Shown in pieces: positions 26,420 to 36,097 of a stretch of 64,000 nt of DNA. The position numbers and the translations under genes are program-made. The notes under the pieces were generated by a model. That model was not told the DNA's origin. It saw only the letters and a list, made by a program, of their open reading frames with translations, and did no database searches. Position 1 is the first letter of the stretch. Every line of letters begins with the position of its first letter. This DNA is from Puniceicoccaceae bacterium (lineage in GTDB: Bacteria > Verrucomicrobiota > Verrucomicrobiia > Opitutales > Coraliomargaritaceae): assembly GCA_018402305.1 (NCBI GenBank), contig JAGYJE010000011.1:37127-101126 (forward strand), given 5' to 3'.

Positions 26420-27202
26420 ATGGAGATAATTTTTCTAGGAACCGGGACCTCGCAGGGGGTTCCCATGATCGCCCAACCCGAGGGGCGAGGCTGCGACCTG
26501 AGCAACCCAAAGAACTGGCGGACGCGGACCTCGATTCATGTGGTGATGGGCGGCCACCACATTCAAGTGGACGCGGCACCCGAATTTCGTATGCAGTGCA
26601 TCCAGCACGGGGTCGGACAGATCGATACCTTCATTCTGACGCATGGACATGCGGATCATATTTTGGGTATGGACGACCTCCGCCGCTTCTGCGATTTAAA
26701 CGGGGGGCAGGCGTTGCCGGTTTACAGTAGCAGCGAGGGCCTTCAACGGATTCGTGAGATTTACCCTTATGCGATTTTGGACAAGCCCGCGGTTCGCGGT
26801 TATCCCGCGTTTCAATTACATGAGATGCCGCGGACGCTGGAGTTGCCCGGCGGGAGGGTCGAATCGGTGCTGTTGCCGCATGGTCCACTGGAGGTGCTCG
26901 GTCTGGTCTTTACGGAAGCCGAAACGGGCAAGCAGTTCACCTATTTCACCGACTGCAAGTGCGTTGGGGAAGAGGCCCGCCTTATTTCGGAGGGCTCGGA
27001 CGTCGTGGTGCTGGATGGACTTCGACCCCAGCCGCATAGCTCGCATATGACGATCGAGGAGGCGACACAGACGGCGCAGGAGATGGGGGCTCCGCTCTCC
27101 TTTCTCACCCATATGACCTTCATGGTCGACCACGAGGCAACCGAGGCGTCACTGCCTGAAACTATTCATTTGGCCTATGATGGCCTGCGGTTGACCTGGT
27201 GA
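26420..27202 (+). CDS. MBL-fold metallo-hydrolase (PhnP-like)
   Basis: 260-aa cytoplasmic metallo-beta-lactamase-fold hydrolase. It opens MEIIFLGTGTSQGVPMI, has the metal motif THGHADHILGMDDL (HxHxDH at 75-80), a further ligand region YFTDCKCV, and HSSHMTIEEA and LTHMTFMVDH near the end. The GTGTSxGVP start and GMDDLR segment are typical of PhnP-type phosphodiesterases, which act on cyclic or small phosphodiesters; no phn genes are near. It stands alone, convergent with proB (7 bp between the stops). Confidence 0.88.
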   Translation: MEIIFLGTGTSQGVPMIAQPEGRGCDLSNPKNWRTRTSIHVVMGGHHIQVDAAPEFRMQCIQHGVGQIDTFILTHGHADHILGMDDLRRFCDLNGGQALPVYSSSEGLQRIREIYPYAILDKPAVRGYPAFQLHEMPRTLELPGGRVESVLLPHGPLEVLGLVFTEAETGKQFTYFTDCKCVGEEARLISEGSDVVVLDGLRPQPHSSHMTIEEATQTAQEMGAPLSFLTHMTFMVDHEATEASLPETIHLAYDGLRLTW

Positions 27203-27209
27203 TTCCCCT

Positions 27210-28280
27210 TCAGAGAAGGACCAAATGGTCCCGGTGCACGACGACGTTGTTTTCGAGCTCGGGCGCATTCGTCGCGATCCGCTCCTTGTCGTAGCTGACC
27301 ATACCATTTGCGAGAATCTTGCCGTCGGGAGCGCAGATCTGAACAATATCGCCGGCGTGGAAGTCTTCGCAGCAGTTGGTAATCCCGGCGAACAGGAGAC
27401 TCTTACCGTGCTCCAGAATGGCGGCCTGGGCCCCGGCATCAATCGTGATGGAACCGTGCGTGTGATCCTGGATGGCGATCCAGCGCTTGTGTGACTTAAT
27501 GGGAAGGTCGCTCGGTTCAAAGTAGGTGCCGACCGGTTCCCCTTGCAGGAGTTTATCGAAAAGCTCGGGGTCTTGCCCACTGCCGATAAGAACGCCACAG
27601 CCAGCGCGTTGGGCAATCTTTGCAGCGGATAGCTTGCTGATCATACCGCCAACTGAAGTGGTGTGCTTGGTGCCTTGAGCCATCGCCTCGATTTGAGGTG
27701 TGATGACGGAGACACGCGGAATCACCTCCCCGGTGCCCTGCATATCGATCAGTCCGGGGATATTCGAAAGTATGAAAAGAAGGTCCGCATTGGCGACACT
27801 GGCGACGAGAGCGGACAGTGTATCATTGTCGCCAAACTTAATCTCTGCGGCACTGACCGTGTCGTTTTCGTTAACAATCGGCACCACACCTTTAGCGAGG
27901 AGGCGTTCGAAGGTGTTGAACACCGCATTGTGACGATGACGAGCGCGAAGGTCCTCACGTGTTAGGAGGATCTGTGCAACAGTGAAGTTGTGTGGATCGA
28001 AGCCTTTTTGCCAGGTGTTGATCAGAATGCTCTGACCGACCGCAGCACAGGCCTGGAGGGAGGCAAGGTCCTTCGGGCGCTTTTTTAGCGAGAGCTTACC
28101 CATGCCCAAGCCCACCGCACCGGAACTCACGAGAATCACGTCAATACCCCGGTCTTTAAGTGTCTTGACCTGCTGGCAAAGTGCCTCAATGCGAGTGGTA
28201 TCCAGCTGCCCGATACCCGAAGTGAGGACGCCGGTTCCAACCTTGATGACTACGCGTTTTGCCTGTGAAAGAGGAACCAC
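27210..28280 (-). CDS. proB: glutamate 5-kinase
   Basis: 356-aa enzyme that phosphorylates glutamate, first step of proline synthesis. The kinase domain shows KVGTGVLTSGIG, LVSSGAVGLGMGKLSL, PIVNENDTVSAAEIKFGDNDTLSALVA and GGMISKLSAAKIAQRAGCG. A C-terminal PUA domain follows from about residue 270 (AGAQAAILEHGKSLLFAGI). Start is GTG at 28280. It is downstream of pyrH-frr on the same strand, 107 bp after frr; proA is not in the window. Confidence 0.95.
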   Translation of the reverse strand: MVPLSQAKRVVIKVGTGVLTSGIGQLDTTRIEALCQQVKTLKDRGIDVILVSSGAVGLGMGKLSLKKRPKDLASLQACAAVGQSILINTWQKGFDPHNFTVAQILLTREDLRARHRHNAVFNTFERLLAKGVVPIVNENDTVSAAEIKFGDNDTLSALVASVANADLLFILSNIPGLIDMQGTGEVIPRVSVITPQIEAMAQGTKHTTSVGGMISKLSAAKIAQRAGCGVLIGSGQDPELFDKLLQGEPVGTYFEPSDLPIKSHKRWIAIQDHTHGSITIDAGAQAAILEHGKSLLFAGITNCCEDFHAGDIVQICAPDGKILANGMVSYDKERIATNAPELENNVVVHRDHLVLL

Positions 28281-28387
28281 TTGGTTTGGTTTATCAGTTA
28301 GTTCGTTTTCGGTCTTCGGTTAAACAGCAGACCCGGTAAACTGGCAAGTGTCAATCCGCCGAACCGTTGTCGGCAATCTGCCGCCGA

Positions 28388-28948
28388 TTAGACTTTTTTG
28401 AGTTCAGCTTCCTTATGCGCGAGGTGTTGATTGATCTCGGCAATGTAATCGTCGTGCGCCTTCTGAACTTCTTTTTCGTGACGTTTGAAATCGTCTTCAG
28501 GGAGGCCCTCGTCACTTTTGGCCGACTTCAGGAGGTCAAGGGCATCGCGTCGCCCCTGACGAATGCGGACGCGGCCGTCCTCGGCCATGTTACCTGCGGT
28601 TTTGGCAAGTTCCTGGCGGCGCTGGCCTGTCAGTTCAGGGACGGGAACGCGAAGGATCCCGCCATCCACGATAGGGTTGAGACCGAGGTTCGCTTCCTGG
28701 ATGCCTTTTTCGACATCTTTGATGACGCTTTTGTCCCATGGTTGCACCATGATGGTGCGGGCGTCCGGAGTTGTCACCGCAGCGACTTCCTTAAGCGTAA
28801 CCGTGCTGCCATAGGCATGGACACGAACGCCATCGAGCATGGCCGGAGTTGCCTTGCCGGTATGCAAGCTGCTGAACTCATGGAGTGTGTGGTCGACCGC
28901 CTTTTTCATGTCGGCGTTCATTGATTTGAGGATTTCTTTAGGTTCCAT
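28388..28948 (-). CDS. frr: ribosome recycling factor
   Basis: 186-aa factor that splits post-termination ribosomes with EF-G. Seen: the three-helix-bundle motif HEFSSLHTGKATPAMLDG (normally RTGRASP; here HTGKATP), VAAVTTPDARTIMVQPWDKS, ILRVPVPELTGQRRQELAK, and EDGRVRIRQGRRDA. The ATG at 28948 gives the usual length; the open frame extends 16 codons further upstream without support. It follows pyrH by 64 bp, a very common gene order. Confidence 0.95.
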   Translation of the reverse strand: MEPKEILKSMNADMKKAVDHTLHEFSSLHTGKATPAMLDGVRVHAYGSTVTLKEVAAVTTPDARTIMVQPWDKSVIKDVEKGIQEANLGLNPIVDGGILRVPVPELTGQRRQELAKTAGNMAEDGRVRIRQGRRDALDLLKSAKSDEGLPEDDFKRHEKEVQKAHDDYIAEINQHLAHKEAELKKV

Positions 28949-29012
28949 AGCTATCGAGGTCGTAAAAAGATGTAAAAAGTTGTTTTTGTTTTTCAACGGA
29001 GAATACTACGGG

Positions 29013-29753
29013 TCAGTCCACCAAAGTGCCGATTTCTTCCCCCATGACGGCACGGTAGATGGCACCCGGTTCGCGCATGCTGAAGACGAGAATAGGCAGT
29101 TTATTTTCCATGCAAAGCGAAAATGCGGTCGAGTCCATGATTTTAAGACGGTCACGCAGTGCGTCGATGTAAGGCACGTGGTCATAGCGGACGGCATCCG
29201 GGTATTTAGCGGGGTCTTTATCGTAGATCCCGTCAACCTTGGTGGCTTTCATCAGCATATCGGCCCCGATCTCGTTGGCACGCAGTGCAGCAGTGGTATC
29301 AGTGGAAAAGTAGGGGTTGCCTGTGCCGCCGGCGAAAATAACGACCCGCCCTCTTTCGAGGTGGCGGGTCGCGCGGCGCAGAATAAAGGGCTCGGCCAGC
29401 TTATCCATAGGGATAGCGCTTTGTAGGCGGACGGTGACACCGAGTTTTTCGAGGCAGTCCATGAGGGCGAGGCCGTTGATGACCGTGGCGAGCATCCCCA
29501 TGTAGTCGCCCGTGGTGCGGTCGACACCCTTCATCTCGCTGCCGCTGAGGCCCCGGAAGATGTTACCACCGCCGATCACCAGGCCGATCTGCACGCCGAT
29601 GTCGTAAACCTTTTTAACTTCTTCGCAAATCGCTTTGAGCGTTGTGGGATCGATGGGCTCGCCATCTTCGGCATTGCGGAGTACTTCCCCGCTTAGCTTG
29701 AGGATAATGCGCCGATACTTCGGCTGAGGGCCCGGGTTTTCTGAGTCTGTCAT
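29013..29753 (-). CDS. pyrH: uridylate kinase
   Basis: 246-aa UMP kinase of the amino-acid-kinase fold; makes UDP for RNA, DNA and sugar nucleotides. Seen: [74 protein letters not shown] and [15 protein letters not shown]. Followed by frr. The start codon ATG at 29753 is divergent from lysC with about 100 bp between. Confidence 0.96.
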   Translation of the reverse strand: MTDSENPGPQPKYRRIILKLSGEVLRNAEDGEPIDPTTLKAICEEVKKVYDIGVQIGLVIGGGNIFRGLSGSEMKGVDRTTGDYMGMLATVINGLALMDCLEKLGVTVRLQSAIPMDKLAEPFILRRATRHLERGRVVIFAGGTGNPYFSTDTTAALRANEIGADMLMKATKVDGIYDKDPAKYPDAVRYDHVPYIDALRDRLKIMDSTAFSLCMENKLPILVFSMREPGAIYRAVMGEEIGTLVD

Positions 29754-29858
29754 CGAAGGATTCTTAAACCCGTTTTTCCGGGATTCGTCAACCTATGTCT
29801 TTCTTTGAACGAATCTTTCCTTGAAACTTCGTCCGGCTAGTATTGCGTGACGGTTCCC

Positions 29859-31073
<1,215 letters not shown>

Positions 31074-31129
31074 ACTAGCGCGGAGCAGGCAACATTCCGA
31101 AGAAAAACAAGCGGGAATTCAATCGATCC

Positions 31130-32485
31130 ATGAACTATATCAGCACACGCGGCCAAGTGCCCGCCGTCTCTTTTTCGACGGCAGTGGCGCAGGGTCTAGC
31201 CCCCGACGGCGGCCTCTATTTGCCGGAAACTTTACCGGACCTCAAGCCACATCTGGCAGCGTGGTCCCAGCTCAGCTATGCGGAACTCTGTGAGGCCTTC
31301 TTTGCAGTCTTCGCGACGGATATCGATCGGGCCGAGTTGCATCGAGTCGTCGAACGCAGCTATATTCACTTCGATCACGTCGACATTGCGCCGATCGTGG
31401 AGCTCGATGCTGACCGCTACGTTTTAGAGCTATTTCACGGGCCCACGCTCGCCTTCAAGGACTTCGCGCTGCAACTGCTCGGAAATCTTTACGAGTCTCA
31501 GATCGCCCGCACGGGAGGCCGCATTTCAGTGTTGGGGGCGACCTCCGGCGACACCGGGGCGGCAGCGATCCACGGGCTCCTCGGGAAGGAAGGCGTGACC
31601 ACCTTTATCCTGTATCCGGACGGCCGGATCTCGCCGCTGCAGGAGCGGCAAATGACCTGCACCGGGTCCGACGACGTATTTCCACTGGCCATACAGGGCA
31701 GTTTCGACGATGCGCAAACGGCCATGAAGACCGTGTTTGAGGATCGTGAATTCGCCGATGAAGTGGGCTTATCGGCGGTCAACTCAATTAACCTCGCCCG
31801 GATTCTGGCCCAGTGTGTTTACTATCTGTCGGCTTATTTTCGCTTGCCGGAGGCGGTGCGCAAGGAGCTGACATTTGTGGTGCCGACCGGGAACTTTGGC
31901 AACGTGCTCGCGGGCTGGCTGGTGCAGCGCATGGGTGTGCCGATCAAGGGCTTTCGCGTAGCGACGAACCAAAATGACATTCTGCACCGGCTCTTCCAGA
32001 CCGGCCGCTACGAACTCGAAGCCGTGGCACCGAGCGTGGCCCCTTCCATGGATATTCAAGTGGCGTCCAACTTTGAGCGTTTCATTTACTACGCAGAGGG
32101 GCGTGATCCGGCGAGAGTGCGAGCGATCATCCAGACCTTCAAAGCGACGGGTAGATACCGCTTCGAAAACTTTGATCGCGAGAGCTTCACCAGCTCGCGC
32201 ACCGACGATGCGCAAATAGCCGCGATCATTCAGAGCGTCTATGAGCGCTATGGTTATATCGTGGATCCCCACACCGCCTGTGGTTTCAGTGACGTGGGGG
32301 GCGGTAAAGAAATTATTCTGGCAACAGCGCATCCGGCAAAATTCCCCGATACGATTCAGGCGGCCATCGGCCAGGATTCAACGCATCCATCGCTGGAGGC
32401 TCTAAAATCGCGCCCGATCATCAAGCACAGTGTCGAGCCGACCCCCGAGGCGATTAAGGCCTTCATGCGGGCTCGGGTTTCGTAG
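31130..32485 (+). CDS. thrC: threonine synthase
   Basis: 451-aa PLP enzyme that converts O-phosphohomoserine to threonine. Seen: MNYISTRGQVPAVSFSTAV (usual long-form start), FHGPTLAFKDFALQLLGN with the PLP lysine, ISVLGATSGDTGAAAIHGL, INSINLARILAQCVYY-like NSINLARILAQCVYYL and VVPTGNFGNVLAGWLV. Length and the N-terminal form fit the bacterial/fungal class rather than the short class. Downstream of lysC. Confidence 0.95.
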   Translation: MNYISTRGQVPAVSFSTAVAQGLAPDGGLYLPETLPDLKPHLAAWSQLSYAELCEAFFAVFATDIDRAELHRVVERSYIHFDHVDIAPIVELDADRYVLELFHGPTLAFKDFALQLLGNLYESQIARTGGRISVLGATSGDTGAAAIHGLLGKEGVTTFILYPDGRISPLQERQMTCTGSDDVFPLAIQGSFDDAQTAMKTVFEDREFADEVGLSAVNSINLARILAQCVYYLSAYFRLPEAVRKELTFVVPTGNFGNVLAGWLVQRMGVPIKGFRVATNQNDILHRLFQTGRYELEAVAPSVAPSMDIQVASNFERFIYYAEGRDPARVRAIIQTFKATGRYRFENFDRESFTSSRTDDAQIAAIIQSVYERYGYIVDPHTACGFSDVGGGKEIILATAHPAKFPDTIQAAIGQDSTHPSLEALKSRPIIKHSVEPTPEAIKAFMRARVS

Positions 32486-32562
32486 ATCGATTGCCGGGTT
32501 TCCCTTGGGGAGCACCGCGGGGAGCCGGGGGCTAGCGATTGGCTGACCGACAACGTGGCGGG

Positions 32563-32586
32563 GGCGCTCGCAAGCGAGCACGCCAC
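32563..32586 (-). repeat. REP-like hairpin with 5' GTGG head
   Basis: On the minus strand: head GTGGCGT followed by stem GCTCGC, two-base loop TT, stem GCGAGC and a short CC end. It differs at one of 24 positions from the copy at 50777-50800. An outer GTGGCG/CGCCAC pairing extends the palindrome to 32555. It lies in the 130-bp gap between the convergent thrC and YheT-like genes. Confidence 0.85.
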
Positions 32587-32615
32587 GAGCTCGGCCGACT
32601 CGACGACCGGGTGTA

Positions 32616-33572
32616 CTATGCGTGAAGAAAATTCACGACGCGTTCTTCGGACCAGTATTCGCCGCTTTTCTTGAAGCTCACAAAGCCGAGGTGGCCGCCG
32701 TGCCGGGGCGTCTCCATGTGAAAATATGGATTGGTTTCAGGGGCCTCTTTGGGGTAGCAATCGGGGGTGAGAAAGGGATCATCGAGCGCATTGATTAGCA
32801 ATGTGGGGATCGCGATTTGGTGCAGGACAAAACGGCAGCTGCAGCGCGCCCAATAATCTTCGGCATTTTGAAACCCGTGAATCGGCGCGGTATAGCGGTC
32901 GTCAAATTCAGCGAAAGTCCGCATTTGGTCGAGTCCGCTCAAGTCCAGTTCGGTCGGATAGCGCTGTGCCTTCGCGCGCACTTTCGCGCGCAGGCTCCGC
33001 ATGAAGCGCGCCACGTAGATGCGATTTTGCCAGTGCTCCAGACGTTTGGCACTGCTGGCCAGATCGCAGGGCACGCTGATCGCTGCCGCACGGCGTATCC
33101 GCGGGTCGACAGCCGCGCCCCGGTCACCGAGGTATTTCAGCGTGAGATTACCCCCGAGGCTGAAGCCGATCAAACGGATTGTCTCGTATTGGTAGTGGGT
33201 AAAGACGTGGTCGAGAACAGTTTGAAGCTCTTCAGTCGCGCCGCTGTGGTAACTTTTCAATCGATGGTTCGGCTGACCACTGCAGCCCCGGAAGTTCCAA
33301 GCCAGCACATCGCAGTCGGCGCGTTGCAGGGCCGCTGCCATGCCTTGGGTATAGTGCCCCCGTGCGTGGCCTTCGAGCCCGTGCGTAATCACCGCCAGGC
33401 GTGGGCACCCCCGTCGCCGCGCCCAGTCCAGGTCGAGGAAATCATCGTCGGGCGTTTCGATGCGTTCCCGCTCGTTTGTGATAAGCGGAACCCGACGAAA
33501 GAGAGTGGGGTAGATCGTCTGTAAGTGGGCGTTGCCAAAGCCGGTTGGAGGTGTGTAGGGTTCTTGGTTCAC
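32616..33572 (-). CDS. YheT-family alpha/beta hydrolase
   Basis: 318-aa hydrolase of the YheT/ABHD1-3 group (carboxylesterase-like). It starts with YTPPTGFGNAHLQTIYPTLF, the diagnostic 'GNxHLQTI' motif, and has AVITHGLEGHARGHYTQGMA, DVLAWNFRGCSG, the nucleophile elbow LIGFSLGGNLTLKYLG (Ser), NALDDPFLTP (Asp) and PRHGGHLGF (His). Start is GTG at 33572. Substrate unknown. It stands alone, divergent from the DoxX-like gene. Confidence 0.88.
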   Translation of the reverse strand: MNQEPYTPPTGFGNAHLQTIYPTLFRRVPLITNERERIETPDDDFLDLDWARRRGCPRLAVITHGLEGHARGHYTQGMAAALQRADCDVLAWNFRGCSGQPNHRLKSYHSGATEELQTVLDHVFTHYQYETIRLIGFSLGGNLTLKYLGDRGAAVDPRIRRAAAISVPCDLASSAKRLEHWQNRIYVARFMRSLRAKVRAKAQRYPTELDLSGLDQMRTFAEFDDRYTAPIHGFQNAEDYWARCSCRFVLHQIAIPTLLINALDDPFLTPDCYPKEAPETNPYFHMETPRHGGHLGFVSFKKSGEYWSEERVVNFLHA

Positions 33573-33699
33573 GTATGGATTGCTTGGCTTCGTTTTACAG
33601 TGTGGCTACTTTAGAAGGTCGTCTTATAAAATCGGCACCCAAACGGTAAAACCCGCGCTTTTGTTTGTATTCAGAGAGGATGCGTCTAGTTTTCTGGAT

Positions 33700-34080
33700 A
33701 TGGAGATCGTATCACTTATCTGCCAAATAGTCGTTGGTCTGGGAATCTTAAACGTCTGGCTTTTAAGATTCAACAAGTCGACTCCGTATCGCGGGCGGGA
33801 GGCGACGAACCTGAAAGAGGAATTTGAAGCCTACGGTTTGCCTGCGTGGTCGGTTTATGTGGTTGGAATTATCAAAGTGCCCGCCGCAATCGCCCTGCTT
33901 ATCGGAATCGCCTTGCCCGCCTTGGTGCTCCCGGCGGCTGCAGTGCTTGCTGCGCTGATGCTGGGTGCTGTCGCCATGCACTTTAAGGTGAACGACGCGG
34001 CGCAGAAATTCGTTCCGGCGAGCCTCGTGCTGCTCTTGTGTGTGGTTATTATGGTCGCGGCTCCTGGCTCGACGCTTTGA
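33700..34080 (+). CDS. DoxX-like small membrane protein
   Basis: 126-aa protein with four predicted membrane helices: IVSLICQIVVGLGILNVWLL, VYVVGIIKVPAAIALLIGIA, LPAAAVLAALMLGAVAMHF and FVPASLVLLLCVVIMVAA. A loop (FNKSTPYRGREATNLKEEFE) and HFKVNDAAQKF fit DoxX_2-type proteins. The ATG at 33700 gives a family-like start; the open frame extends 40 codons upstream with no support. Its 3' two-thirds is covered on the other strand by the tail of the secreted nuclease-fold gene. Confidence 0.8.
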   Translation: MEIVSLICQIVVGLGILNVWLLRFNKSTPYRGREATNLKEEFEAYGLPAWSVYVVGIIKVPAAIALLIGIALPALVLPAAAVLAALMLGAVAMHFKVNDAAQKFVPASLVLLLCVVIMVAAPGSTL

Positions 34081-34845
34081 GAAAGCGCGGCATTGCGGTA
34101 GTGGCAACCGTTCTAGTGCCGAATCGATCTCATCGAGGGCGTAGCCTTGCTGGCGGGCGACTTGCAGATAGCGGTGCACTGTTTCTTCCGGAAGGTTCGG
34201 GTCCCTCGCCAAGAGCCAGAGCGTTTTACGGTTGGGTGAACCGACCAGAGCCACGGAGTAGTCTTCGGCCAGTTTCCTGGAAAAAGACGGGGAGACGCGC
34301 AATCTCATGCCAAAGCCTGCTTGTGCGGCACCGCTCCCGCCGATGACTCCGTAAACGACTTGCCCGTTGAAATCCCGGGCGGTCAGGTCGCGCTTTGCGC
34401 CCACTTTAGTCGTCATACGATCGATCTTCCGTTGCCGCAGGGTGTGTTGGAAACGCTTGATTTGCATCTCCGCCTGGGCACCGGCCCGATCGAGGTTGCC
34501 GCTTAGCTTGACCTCGTAAACCTCAATGACCCGCTGTTCCCGCTCCGACCAGACGACAAGGTCCAGCTCACCGATGGTCCGGCCGCCGCGTTCGAAGTAT
34601 TGGACGCCGGAAAGGATGCGATAGTCGGGCTCCGGGTAGTGCTCCGCTTGAAACTTCGCGAGGGCCAGGCCTTCCAGCACGCTGCCTACCTGGCGGTAGT
34701 CAAAACCCATGGGCTGTAGAATCTCGGCGTAAGCCTCCAGTAAAGCCTCGCGGCTGCCAAACTGCTCGGCTCGCGGAAAAGGCTCCGTTCCGCTGGCAAT
34801 GGCAAATAAGAACGGCAGGAGGAAAAATAAACGAAGCAGGCGCAC
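33763..34845 (-). CDS. secreted protein with PD-(D/E)XK nuclease-like core and aberrant tail
   Basis: Unnamed family. From a GTG at 34845 it begins VRLLRLFFLLPFLFAIASG, a clear signal peptide. The core (about residues 20-245) contains GELDLVVW (Asp95) and IEVYEVKLSG (Glu111-x-Lys113), which match the D and E-x-K of PD-(D/E)XK nuclease folds, after LSGVQYFERGGRT. From about residue 250 (34110 downward) the frame continues for about 115 residues antisense to the DoxX gene, with an unnatural His/Arg/Gln-rich composition. In another frame a TAG stop lies at about 34114, so a frameshift or lost stop is likely. Why a nuclease-like fold would be exported is unclear. Confidence 0.6.
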   Translation of the reverse strand: MRLLRLFFLLPFLFAIASGTEPFPRAEQFGSREALLEAYAEILQPMGFDYRQVGSVLEGLALAKFQAEHYPEPDYRILSGVQYFERGGRTIGELDLVVWSEREQRVIEVYEVKLSGNLDRAGAQAEMQIKRFQHTLRQRKIDRMTTKVGAKRDLTARDFNGQVVYGVIGGSGAAQAGFGMRLRVSPSFSRKLAEDYSVALVGSPNRKTLWLLARDPNLPEETVHRYLQVARQQGYALDEIDSALERLPLPQCRAFSKRRARSRDHNNHTQEQHEARRNEFLRRVVHLKVHGDSTQHQRSKHCSRREHQGGQGDSDKQGDCGGHFDNSNHINRPRRQTVGFKFLFQVRRLPPAIRSRLVES

Positions 34846-34920
34846 CGCTGAGTGTGAATGCCGATTGTCTCGGGGACTCAAACTTTTAATATTGGTTCGA
34901 GAGCCGCGGACTGGTTGGAA

Positions 34921-34943
34921 GCCTGCGCAAGCGCAGACACCAC
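34921..34943 (-). repeat. REP-like hairpin with 5' GTGG head
   Basis: On the minus strand: head GTGGTGT, stem CTGCGC, loop TT, stem GCGCAG, ending GC. Matches the element at 50844-50866 at 21 of 23 positions. It lies in the short region between the secreted nuclease-fold gene and the HIT gene. Confidence 0.85.
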
Positions 34944-35025
34944 GGTGCATCTGTGGTTGGGGAAGGGCAAGGCGGTGTTTTTAAGCTTCACGCGAACAAA
35001 GCTGTGCGCTACATGTCTTTTAAAA

Positions 35026-35364
35026 ATGAAGACACTTTTCCAGCGAATCATTGACCGGGAGATTCCGGCAAAAATCGAACACGAGGACGGTCAGTGTATC
35101 GTGATACACGATATCGATCCGCAGGCTCCGGTGCATTTACTGGTGATCCCAAAGCAGCTCATCGCGCGGGTCGCTCAGGCAAGTGATGACGATCAAAACC
35201 TCTTGGGTCATCTCCTTTTGACGGCGCGCCAGCAAGCAGCGAAGCTTTCTCTGGAGGACGGTTTCCGCATCGTCATCAACAACGGAAAAAACGGCGGCGA
35301 GACCGTGCCGCACCTGCATGTGCACGTATTGGGCGGCAGGGCGATGGCCTGGCCTCCGGGTTGA
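35026..35364 (+). CDS. HIT-family nucleotide-binding protein
   Basis: 112-aa histidine-triad hydrolase (HinT/PKCI-like), which cleaves purine nucleoside phosphoramidates and adenylated substrates. Seen: MKTLFQRIIDREIPAKIEHE, HDIDPQAPVHLLVIPK, GFRIVINNGKNGGETVPHLH and the triad HLHVHVLGG. The ATG at 35026 gives the usual length; open frame upstream to 34858 covers a REP element and is not credible as coding. Convergent with pyrE. Confidence 0.93.
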   Translation: MKTLFQRIIDREIPAKIEHEDGQCIVIHDIDPQAPVHLLVIPKQLIARVAQASDDDQNLLGHLLLTARQQAAKLSLEDGFRIVINNGKNGGETVPHLHVHVLGGRAMAWPPG

Positions 35365-35401
35365 GCGTGCGGGCAAATAGGGTGCGGATAGCGGGTGCAA
35401 T

Positions 35402-35971
35402 TCAGCTTCCCGGCTTGATGGCCTCCGTGCCTTGCAGTGCGGGTGGCAGTTTGTCGGCCTCGTAGGTTGGGAAGCTGAGCTCTGCGAGACTGTGGTGCGG
35501 CACGTCGAATCGTGTTTTGCCTTCGCTGCGATCGACGATTACACCCACCGCAACGGGATCGGCACCATGGGCGCGGCACTGCTCCAGCGCCTCCACCACG
35601 CGGCCTCCTCGGGTGATGACGTCTTCCATGATGAGCACCTTTTCGCCCGGCGCAAATTTGAAATTGCGGCGCAGGGCCAGCCGATCGTTGACCTTCTCCA
35701 GAAAGATAAAGCGAAGCCCCAGCTGCCGGGCGACTTCCTGGCCGATGACGAGCCCCCCCATGGCCGGGCCGACCACGGTTGTGGCGCCGTAATCCTTTAG
35801 CTTCGACACCATCAGCTCGGCAAGGCGGGTGACCTTATCCATGTATTGGCAGACCTGCGCGCATTGAAAAAAGTGCGCACTGTGCAGGCCGGAACGGAGT
35901 AAAAAGTGGCCCTCAAGCAAAGCGCCGCTGTCTTTGAAGATTTGGATAACTTCGTCATTTTTTAAGTCCAT
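35402..35971 (-). CDS. pyrE: orotate phosphoribosyltransferase
   Basis: 189-aa enzyme converting orotate and PRPP to OMP in pyrimidine synthesis. Seen: LLEGHFLLRSGLHSAHFFQC, VVGPAMGGLVIGQEVARQLG, FIFLEKVNDRLALRRNF and the PRPP-binding EKVLIMEDVITRGGRVVEAL. The ATG at 35971 (MDLKNDEVIQIF) is favoured over longer starts. Divergent from the LptF/G gene, with an inverted-repeat element in the gap. Confidence 0.95.
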   Translation of the reverse strand: MDLKNDEVIQIFKDSGALLEGHFLLRSGLHSAHFFQCAQVCQYMDKVTRLAELMVSKLKDYGATTVVGPAMGGLVIGQEVARQLGLRFIFLEKVNDRLALRRNFKFAPGEKVLIMEDVITRGGRVVEALEQCRAHGADPVAVGVIVDRSEGKTRFDVPHHSLAELSFPTYEADKLPPALQGTEAIKPGS

Positions 35972-35998
35972 AGGGTTGCAGTGTGCGGCCGTAGACTT

Positions 35999-36090
35999 TA
36001 GTGACAAGCTTCTAGCTTATGTATCTGCTTGAAGGCGCCAGCAGGCATCGCCAGATTCGCGCTGGACGTGAAGCTGGAAGCTTGTCACTA
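35999..36090. repeat. 92-bp element bounded by 20-bp inverted repeats
   Basis: TAGTGACAAGCTTCTAGCTT (35999-36018) and AAGCTGGAAGCTTGTCACTA (36071-36090) pair at 19 of 20 positions, with a 52-bp GC-rich interior. It sits between the divergent pyrE and LptF/G genes, 8 bp from the permease start. The shape suggests a non-autonomous miniature element or a dispersed repeat; no target duplication was recognised. Confidence 0.75.
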
Positions 36091-36097
36091 CGATCCT

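Noticed and set aside
29765..29785. Hairpin CCCGTTTTTCCGGG near pyrH as a terminator
   Set aside because: Short 4-bp stem, no T-tract after it, and it lies upstream of both divergent genes.
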